Below, one piece after another: positions 1 through 4,200 of a stretch of 7,176 nucleotides of DNA. The stretch is taken from contig JAGTQO010000011.1 of assembly GCA_018396565.1 (NCBI GenBank), positions 18,885 through 26,060 of the forward strand, given 5' to 3'. The position numbers and the translations under genes were made by a program. The notes beneath the pieces were generated by a model. It saw only the letters and a program-made list of their open reading frames with translations. It searched no databases and had not been told where the DNA came from. Source of the DNA: Candidatus Bathyarchaeota archaeon (GTDB taxonomy: Archaea; Thermoproteota; Bathyarchaeia; 40CM-2-53-6; RBG-13-38-9). The stretch's first letter is position 1; each line of letters starts with the position of its first letter.

Positions 1-343
1 CCTTATTGTAACATTTGACTTCTCCATCTTCGCCTACCATAACAGAGGAGTTGTATATTACTCCCTTCACATCTCCTTGGGTTGGCATACCAAATATAAC
101 AGTCATACTGTTCTGCCTTGCAATATTACATACCCTTCTCACGGATTCGCCGTCTAGGCTTTCGGACAGCTGGTGGAAGAGGTCATGGCAGAGATATCCT
201 GTCAGAGATAACTCAGGAAAAATTATAAATTCAACATTTTTCTTTCTCGCCTCTATAGCTTTTTGCTCCATCAAGTTCAAATTGTATGATTTGTCGCAGA
301 GTCTCGGCGTGATCTGTGCAATAGCTATTATATGGCTCTCCAC
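1..343 (-). CDS. Carbon-nitrogen hydrolase (nitrilase superfamily), 5' part, C terminus off the window
   Basis: This is the N-terminal 114 codons of a nitrilase-superfamily amidase, read toward the left edge with no stop. Visible features are the first beta strand (HIIAIAQITP, residues 4-13), the catalytic-Glu segment FPELSLTGY (Glu44), and the YNSSVMVGEDGEV strand (97-109) that leads into CYNK. Lys114, the last complete codon, sits where the family's catalytic Lys falls; the catalytic Cys would lie beyond the edge. I chose GTG at 343 because the protein then begins just before the first strand and GGGGCTGATC (355-346) matches 8 of 10 positions of the extended archaeal Shine-Dalgarno sequence. 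An in-frame ATG at 397 would add 18 residues and overlap nadE by 29 nt. The gene lies 25 nt downstream of the nadE stop and is probably co-transcribed. In glutamine-dependent NAD synthetases this domain is fused to NadE and supplies ammonia from glutamine, so a partner role is plausible. The family is broad, and other amides could be the substrate. Confidence 0.88.
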   Translation of the reverse strand, partial: MESHIIAIAQITPRLCDKSYNLNLMEQKAIEARKKNVEFIIFPELSLTGYLCHDLFHQLSESLDGESVRRVCNIARQNSMTVIFGMPTQGDVKGVIYNSSVMVGEDGEVKCYNK

Positions 344-368
344 TTGATCAGCCCCAAAATAGTGTAAC

Positions 369-1275
369 CTACCCTCGCCCGTTAGCGTGATTGCCATTGC
401 CAAACATCCGAGGTATCCGAAAGTCATGTCCCACCGTTCTATAGGATAACTTAGGCGCTAGGGGCGGGCGCCTCTTATGTTCAGTTGACCTCCACCTCTC
501 AAAGATCTTTTCCACAAAATCTTTGGAAATCTCCAGTTCTTCTGCGATGTCTGCAGGAGTCCACCAATGTTCAATACCCCACAGAATGAGGTCGAGCAAT
601 TCATAATCAGCTCCCAACTCATCCTTTGCCTTATGGTCAGGCCAGAGGTCTGGTGATGGAGGCTTCGCAATGATCTCGTTAGGTATTCCTAGGGCCTCCG
701 CAAGTTGTCTCACTACCGTCTTGTAGCAGTCTGCGAGAGGTTCCAAATCACATGCCCCGTCGCCGAACTTAGTAAAGTCTCCGGGGATATGTACTTTGCA
801 GGTACGTATCCTATCCGAGCATAAGTTCGCTCTTATCAGTTGTACCCACGACAAGGCGATTCAAGCTGTTGGAGTACCAGTATAAGGTTACAGCGCGAAC
901 TCTAGTTTTAAGGTTTCCTAGAACAACCTTACTCACTCTTTCAATACTTAAATTCTTACAGAAGACCTGAACCATCGGAGTTACATCTATAATCCTAAAC
1001 TCTAACCCAAACATATCAGCAACCCTCTCAGCGTCTCTAATGTTTTTCTCATTGTATGTTTCTTCCTCAGGCATACAGAGACCCAAAACCTGGCTTGGAT
1101 CTCTGAATGCTTTTGAACAGAGGGCAGCTGCTACGCTCGAGTCGAGTCCGCCAGACATACCTAGAACCGCGCCTTCAACTGAGGTCTTCTTAACATAATC
1201 CCGCAGGAAATGTTCGATGCATTCTATGGTCTCAAATGGGTTTTCTAATCTCAGAAGATCTTCTTTCAATCTCAT
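369..1275 (-). CDS. nadE: NAD synthetase NadE, reading frame interrupted by a 34-nt putative intron (join 1275-813, 778-369)
   Basis: NadE adenylates nicotinic acid adenine dinucleotide with ATP and amidates it to NAD+, the last step of NAD synthesis, in the cytosol. The N-ATP pyrophosphatase loop SGGLDSS is at residues 41-47. GTTDKSELMLG ends at residue 154, and FTKFGDGACDLEPLADCYKTVVRQLAE continues the family signature from 156. KPPSPDLWP, DELGADYELLD and a TEHKRR...RTVGHDFRIPR tail follow. The ATG at 1275 is preferred over one at 1299 because GGAGGG (1289-1284) lies 8 nt upstream. Read straight through, the frame hits UAG at 813-811 right after Gly154, and the rest is in another frame. Removing 779-812 joins T|AC into Tyr155 and gives a 290-aa protein, in line with the family plus a short C-terminal extension. 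The downstream half alone lacks the ATP loop, and the upstream half lacks the remaining active site. The neighbour is a nitrilase-type amidase. NadE identity is very secure; the splicing is inferred. Confidence 0.93.
779..812 (-). other. Putative 34-nt bulge-helix-bulge intron inside nadE
   Basis: This is a 34-nt stretch (3n+1) that NadE homologues are expected to lack. In RNA sense, its 5' part (811-802) pairs with its 3' part (794-785) in a 10-position stem with a single C/A mismatch, closed by a 7-nt loop CUGCAAA. Outside this stem a 3-nt bulge AUA (814-812) is followed by a 4-bp helix, UCGG (818-815) with CCGG (784-781), the outermost pair being a U/G wobble. Then comes AGA (780-778) on the other strand. 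An 8-bp exon-exon stem, 829-822 with 771-764, closes the whole, separated by a UGC / CUUUAC internal loop. Cutting AU|A and AG|A, the canonical position for the archaeal splicing endonuclease, removes exactly 812-779. This restores codon 155 as UAC and the family motif LGYFTKFGDG. The outer helix is not adjacent to the 3' bulge, so the motif is of the relaxed type. Splicing itself has not been shown. Confidence 0.75.
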
Positions 1276-1283
1276 ATAGTGTA

Positions 1284-1289
1284 CCCTCC
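1284..1289 (-). promoter_or_regulatory. Shine-Dalgarno site of nadE
   Basis: In the sense direction GGAGGG stands 8 nt before the ATG at 1275 and supports that start over the in-frame ATG at 1299, which has no comparable site. It decides the N terminus as MRLKEDLL. Confidence 0.65.
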
Positions 1290-1297
1290 AAAATGGC

Positions 1298-1308
1298 AAT
1301 ATATTTAA
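1298..1308. promoter_or_regulatory. AT-rich TATA-like element between divergent nadE and the Elf1-like gene
   Basis: The sequence aatatatttaa is TATA-like on both strands (TATATTTA on plus, TTAAATATATT on minus) and is the only strong AT block between the two divergent starts. On the plus strand it would start transcription near 1330, leaving a leader of about 70 nt before the Elf1-like gene. On the minus strand it would start near 1278, almost leaderless for nadE, which conflicts with use of the Shine-Dalgarno site at 1289-1284. The nadE promoter may therefore lie further upstream. Assignment to either gene is tentative. Confidence 0.4.
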
Positions 1309-1400
1309 CTTGGATTGACTTAAGAACTGTTCGCTCCTCCAGTTTATTGGGGGGTGGAATAGGTTGTCAGGAGAGGGTAAGACGATGGTGGTTGAGTCTA

Positions 1401-1652
1401 ATGGGTAGACGCAGGCGAAGAGTAGTTAAGATAGTCAAGAAGAAGTTGCCTACAATATTTGTATGTCCAGCTTGTGGTGAAGAGTCTATGAAGGTTACCA
1501 TGGTAAGTGGAAAGGGTAACGCAGTGGTGCAGTGTGGCTCATGCAAGATCAAAGAGGAATTTACTGTACCTTCATCATCGAGCATAGTTGATATCTATTG
1601 CATGTTCACCGACAAGTATTATGGTAGTCGCATCAAGCCAGAAAGTGAATAG
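1401..1652 (+). CDS. Elf1-like zinc-ribbon transcription elongation factor
   Basis: An 83-aa basic zinc-ribbon protein. It has an Arg-rich N terminus (GRRRRRVVKIVKKK, residues 2-15), then LPTIFVCPAC with the first Cys pair at 22 and 25, and a second pair CGSC at 45 and 48. A C-terminal VDIYCMFTDKYY segment follows, at the place of the VDVYxxWxDxC tail of eukaryotic Elf1. This order (basic tail, LPTxFxCPxC, four-Cys ribbon, acidic/aromatic tail) is the signature of Elf1, which binds RNA polymerase during elongation through chromatin. Archaeal versions are known from part of the TACK and Asgard groups. The frame is open upstream to 1236, but that extension overlaps the divergent promoter and nadE and shows no conserved sequence. 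ATG 1401 gives the family length and has GGTGGTTGAG just upstream. The basic patch would suit nucleic-acid contact. It is the first gene of the plus-strand pair here. Other small zinc ribbons (Spt4, RPS27-like) fit less well. Confidence 0.85.
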   Translation: MGRRRRRVVKIVKKKLPTIFVCPACGEESMKVTMVSGKGNAVVQCGSCKIKEEFTVPSSSSIVDIYCMFTDKYYGSRIKPESE

Positions 1653-1657
1653 GTAAC

Positions 1658-1674
1658 ATAAATAAGTTATTTAT
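1658..1674. repeat. Perfect 8-bp AT-only inverted repeat after the Elf1-like gene
   Basis: ATAAATAA is followed by a single G and then its exact complement TTATTTAT, beginning 6 nt after the stop at 1652. It could act as a weak transcript end structure or a protein-binding palindrome. Its A/T composition means it may also be chance in an AT-rich spacer. Confidence 0.4.
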
Positions 1675-1696
1675 AATATTGCAATTTACTTAGATA

Positions 1697-1704
1697 TTTA
1701 AATA
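1697..1704 (+). promoter_or_regulatory. TATA box for the 82-aa membrane protein
   Basis: TTTAAATA matches the archaeal TATA consensus and lies inside the palindrome ATATTTAAATAT (1694-1705). A start about 25 nt downstream, near 1726, would leave a leader of roughly 12 nt before ATG 1738. AGAGGG at 1723-1728 is close enough to that start to serve as ribosome binding site or to mark initiation. Confidence 0.55.
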
Positions 1705-1712
1705 TTTTTACA

Positions 1713-1719
1713 TTTTTTT
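1713..1719 (+). terminator. Oligo-T run, possible terminator of the Elf1-like transcript
   Basis: Seven consecutive T, preceded by a T5 run at 1705-1709, lie 60 nt after the Elf1-like stop codon. Archaeal RNA polymerase terminates on such U-rich stretches without a hairpin. It overlaps the promoter region of the next gene, which suggests independent transcription of that gene. Confidence 0.4.
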
Positions 1720-1737
1720 GTTAGAGGGAAAGTTGCG

Positions 1738-1986
1738 ATGATCGGCCTCTGGGAGATCATGTTAATCGCATTAATTTTAACAGCTCTTTTTCTTCCGGAT
1801 TTGCTCAAAATATCGAGTGGGGATGCTCGCTATCGTCTAAGACTCTATGCGGTAATAGTCCTCCTATTACTCATAATAATGTTTTTGGTAAGGACCGTAT
1901 TCAAAATGTTGACGTTGATTTTTGTCATGGCAGGTCTAGTTGTCGTCTTGGTGTTAATCGCTCTTAAAGCCTTAATCAGAAGATAA
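1738..1986 (+). CDS. Small hypothetical membrane protein (82 aa)
   Basis: I do not recognise the family. The protein has an N-terminal hydrophobic helix (about residues 4-22, WEIMLIALILTALFLPDLL). A polar loop with SSGDARYRLR (26-35) follows, then two more hydrophobic stretches (about 37-53 and 57-79) separated by VFK, ending in RR. The charge pattern (positive loop 32-35, RR at the end) suggests two or three membrane passes. The start ATG 1738 has GAGGG 9 nt upstream and its own consensus TATA box. It lies between the Elf1-like gene and a convergent cluster and does not overlap either, so it is likely monocistronic. The N-terminal helix superficially resembles TatA, but the amphipathic helix after it is missing. 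No function is proposed. Confidence 0.7.
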   Translation: MIGLWEIMLIALILTALFLPDLLKISSGDARYRLRLYAVIVLLLLIIMFLVRTVFKMLTLIFVMAGLVVVLVLIALKALIRR

Positions 1987-2029
1987 AGAAGGGGGGCTGC
2001 GACTCATATCTAAGGCTTTTCAGGTTTGA

Positions 2030-2398
2030 TCAGTCCAGTAGACTTGCCGTTATGGCGATGAGGCCTCCAACAATGATCAAGGTTCCCCCAACACCCCCAG
2101 CTACTATTCCTGATATGAGTATGAGCACAGCCCACTTGAATATATGGATCCTTCTAGAGCTTACCAAAGCCACTATACCACAAAAGACGCTTATGAGGAG
2201 GTCTCCACTCAAACCCATAGCCAACGGGAATATATACCTGTAAGGAATGAGCCAGTAGAACGGTATAATCACATCAGCCACTCCAAATAACTGCAGTAAT
2301 GCAATCAAGATGAGGGTCAAGGCGCCTACCACGCTGAGGGCGAAAGCTAATTCGAACAATCCGACACGAGCCAAGGCTTTAACATCCGCACCCATCAT
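2030..2398 (-). CDS. Hypothetical multi-pass membrane protein (122 aa), last gene of the TatD cluster
   Basis: Unrecognised integral membrane protein with about four hydrophobic segments: residues 12-38 (VGLFELAFAL...LLQLF), 43-62 (VIIPFYWLIP...), 62-80 (LSGDLLISVFCGIVALVS) and 88-120 (a long Gly-rich stretch containing SGIVAGGVGG). A short SRRIHIFK loop (80-87) lies between the last two. By the positive-inside rule this loop should be cytoplasmic. The first ATG pair (2398, 2395) overlaps the end of the tatD-family gene by about 20 nt and has no clear Shine-Dalgarno site, so translation is probably coupled to that gene; a later in-frame GTG or TTG start is possible. It ends 43 nt from the convergent small membrane protein gene. 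No function is proposed. Confidence 0.65.
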   Translation of the reverse strand: MMGADVKALARVGLFELAFALSVVGALTLILIALLQLFGVADVIIPFYWLIPYRYIFPLAMGLSGDLLISVFCGIVALVSSRRIHIFKWAVLILISGIVAGGVGGTLIIVGGLIAITASLLD

Positions 2399-3125
2399 CT
2401 ATGCCGAATAGACTACGCGAATTCTCAGTGGTTACTTCAGCCAACTTACTCGCCGGAATATTCTTTATCTTAGCAACGAAAGTCAACACCTTCGAAACAT
2501 GGCTTGGTTCGCTTTGAATACCTCTATACTTCACTGGAGTGTCGGTCTCCAGTAGGAGAGCGTCGATAGGGGTCTCCATAATAGCTTCCCTATGCTTTGG
2601 GCTATACTCTACAGCAGGAGTTGCAGAGACGTAGTATCCGCTGTCAAGGATTTTCTTCAGGATCTCTAATGGGCCACTATACCAGTGAAAGATTCCCTTA
2701 ACGATTCCATAGTCGAGCATGTAAGAAAGAACATCCTCCCAGGCTCCTCTTGAATGTAGTGAAACCGGCTTACTGTGTTTCCTTGCGAACATTAACATTT
2801 TTTGGAAGATTTTCTTCTGTAAAGATTTATCTATTTCAGATCTGTAGTCTAAACCTACTTCTCCAACTGCTACGCATTCGTCTATCTTATTCTCTATCAG
2901 TTCGATCACACTATCCGGGGCAGTTTCGGATTCAAGTGGATGTATGCCGATTGCTGGATATATGAGGCCCCTATATTTTTGCGACAACTCCAAGACTCTC
3001 ATGTCAGAGTTGAAGTTTGAGCCTACAGCTATTATTGCTGAGACCCCGACCTTCTTAGCTCTCTCCAAGACAGAATCTATGTTCTCTAACTCATCTATGT
3101 GAGCGTGGGTGTCAACCAACCTCAT
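2379..3125 (-). CDS. TatD-family metal-dependent hydrolase (putative deoxyribonuclease)
   Basis: A full-length 248-aa member of the TatD amidohydrolase-superfamily TIM barrels, which bind two divalent metals and, where studied, act as 3'-5' nucleases on DNA or RNA. All expected metal ligands are visible: DTHAHID (His7, His9), GEVGLDY (Glu89), SLHSRGA (His124), FHWYSG (His147) and ETDTP (Asp195). AIGIHP (59-63) and the C-terminal TTENSRSLFG (232-241) are further family marks. ATG 3125 is preceded by GGTGGAG (3136-3130), a strong Shine-Dalgarno site. The stop of the upstream TIM-barrel gene lies only 11 nt before, and the next membrane protein overlaps the 3' end, so the three form an operon. 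The C terminus after LFG is short and Cys-containing (DDGCGC). A cytosolic nuclease or repair role is inferred from the family, and the exact substrate is not predictable. Confidence 0.93.
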   Translation of the reverse strand: MRLVDTHAHIDELENIDSVLERAKKVGVSAIIAVGSNFNSDMRVLELSQKYRGLIYPAIGIHPLESETAPDSVIELIENKIDECVAVGEVGLDYRSEIDKSLQKKIFQKMLMFARKHSKPVSLHSRGAWEDVLSYMLDYGIVKGIFHWYSGPLEILKKILDSGYYVSATPAVEYSPKHREAIMETPIDALLLETDTPVKYRGIQSEPSHVSKVLTFVAKIKNIPASKLAEVTTENSRSLFGIDDGCGC

Positions 3126-3136
3126 TGTGCTCCACC

Positions 3137-4135
3137 TTACCGCAGGATCTCCAAAGCTGCTGTGGCAGATTCTTTAAGTTCCTCCTTTGAAGCAACACCT
3201 ATCATGCAACATGGAATATTAAGTTCGCTATATACGTATGTCAAGGATGATTTAGGGGGGATCCTTCCGCCTGCGAATGGCTTTATCGCTATTATTGGAG
3301 ACTTGACATATCTTATAACCTCTTCACAAATTCTCTGTGTTGGAAACATCATTACTCCAAGCCTGTTTGCTGGAGTTACGTAACCGTAAATGTTTATTCC
3401 TGATTCTTCTAGAATTGGTATTGTGGAGCCTGCATGGTGTGATGCGACAAGACATCTGTACCAATGATTCTCGATGATTCTGCTGTTCAATCCTTCAAGG
3501 AGGTCGAGGCGTCCTCCAATAGCTAGAAGATCAGTTTCAGATCCCAAGACAATGAAAAGAATATTAAACCCTTTCAAGGCGTTCAGCGCCTGGTCTACTT
3601 TCTGATAGTCAATATTAATTCTGCGCAACTCATCCGTGTATGGCTTGGTAGACTCCAAACTCTTCAGAAAGTTTAACTTCCAATTCTCCCTTGCTTGGAG
3701 TATAGGGTCATTAAGATACCTCTGTAAGATATCCTCCCCATGCTTCTTTTCAACGTGATAGTAGGTCAACCAGCGTCTATAATCGTCTATCCTATTTCCA
3801 TTCATTAGGAGGGGGATTCTCATACAAACAATTAACCCTAAATCTTTTCCTGTTTGCTTGGATGTCTGTTCAATCGCCTCTAATAGCCTCTCTGCCTCCT
3901 CCCCATCGAGAAGTGTAGAAGCACCCATGACAGTTATGCCATACCTCTCCACAGCCTCAGACAAAATATCTACTATGTTCTCTATATCAGAGAATCTCCT
4001 TTTATATTCCATATTTTTTGTAGGTCCTTGGTAAGATTCGCCTAGGAAGGGTAAGTGGCCGAGAATCAATCGTGGAACCGGCACACCCCCAATATTCACT
4101 GTTGGAACCTTACAGGCCTCATAGTAGCTTATCAT
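3137..4135 (-). CDS. TIM-barrel protein with remote aldo/keto reductase resemblance
   Basis: A 332-aa protein of uncertain family. Eight short hydrophobic strands alternate with helices as in a (beta/alpha)8 barrel: RLILGH (about residue 22), ITVMGAS (67), LGLIVCMRIP (99), NILFIVLGS (191), RCLVASHHAG (227), INIYGYVTP (247), IIAIKPFAGGRI (281) and CCMIGVAS (309). The opening INIGGVPVPRLILG and the ending KPFAGGRI...IGVASKEELKES recall aldo/keto reductases, but I cannot identify the Asp-Tyr-Lys-His catalytic set, so enzyme activity is open. His233-His234 in VASHHAG stand at a strand end, a possible active-site position. The frame extends to a TTG at 4228, but that stretch overlaps the divergent polymerase gene. 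ATG 4135 has GGAGGG immediately upstream and starts just before the first strand. It leads the operon with the TatD-family gene. Confidence 0.75.
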   Translation of the reverse strand: MISYYEACKVPTVNIGGVPVPRLILGHLPFLGESYQGPTKNMEYKRRFSDIENIVDILSEAVERYGITVMGASTLLDGEEAERLLEAIEQTSKQTGKDLGLIVCMRIPLLMNGNRIDDYRRWLTYYHVEKKHGEDILQRYLNDPILQARENWKLNFLKSLESTKPYTDELRRINIDYQKVDQALNALKGFNILFIVLGSETDLLAIGGRLDLLEGLNSRIIENHWYRCLVASHHAGSTIPILEESGINIYGYVTPANRLGVMMFPTQRICEEVIRYVKSPIIAIKPFAGGRIPPKSSLTYVYSELNIPCCMIGVASKEELKESATAALEILR

Positions 4136-4138
4136 ACT

Positions 4139-4144
4139 CCCTCC
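4139..4144 (-). promoter_or_regulatory. Shine-Dalgarno site that sets the start of the TIM-barrel gene
   Basis: GGAGGG in the sense direction, 3 nt before ATG 4135, is short-spaced but strong. It favours this start over the TTG at 4228, which would put 93 nt of coding sequence across the divergent promoter and into the opposite gene. Confidence 0.5.
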
Positions 4145-4164
4145 CGAATACGTTAAGGACAGTC

Positions 4165-4191
4165 TATATTTGGGGGTTAAGCTAATTTTAA
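4165..4191. promoter_or_regulatory. Divergent promoter region between the TIM-barrel operon and the DP2 gene
   Basis: On the plus strand TATATTT (4165-4171) predicts a start near 4194, almost at the first possible codons of DP2 (TTG 4195, GTG 4201), so that mRNA would be leaderless or nearly so. On the minus strand TTAAAATTAG (4191-4182) would start the TIM-barrel transcript near 4160, leaving about 25 nt that include its Shine-Dalgarno site. AAATATA (4171-4165) is an alternative minus-strand TATA box. Only 65 bp separate the two start codons, so the promoters must overlap. Confidence 0.45.
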
Positions 4192-4200
4192 CTGTTGGGA

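Noticed and set aside
15..347. Plus-strand 110-aa open frame
   Set aside because: It is the antisense shadow of the nitrilase-like gene, whose minus-strand translation has clear family motifs.
811..816. UAG read through as pyrrolysine or selenocysteine-like recoding
   Set aside because: Reading through UAG stays in the wrong frame and soon meets UAA (773-771 in that frame), so it does not reach the conserved C-terminal part.
369..1275. nadE as a simple frameshifted pseudogene or sequencing error
   Set aside because: A one- or two-base error cannot explain 34 extra nt, and both halves keep full family conservation without other lesions. The extra segment is structured and its removal restores the motif exactly. 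Decay remains possible only if a second nadE exists.
1236..1400. N-terminal extension of the Elf1-like protein
   Set aside because: It covers the nadE start and the promoter, and shows no Elf1 similarity. ATG 1401 gives the normal family length.
1738..1986. TatA-like translocase subunit
   Set aside because: The first helix with its early Glu and LFLPDLL recalls TatA, but the FGxxKLPE hinge and amphipathic helix are replaced by further membrane helices.
1987..2029. Hairpin terminator between the convergent membrane-protein genes
   Set aside because: There is a G6 run and a pyrimidine-rich minus strand but no convincing inverted repeat or T run, so I do not call a terminator.
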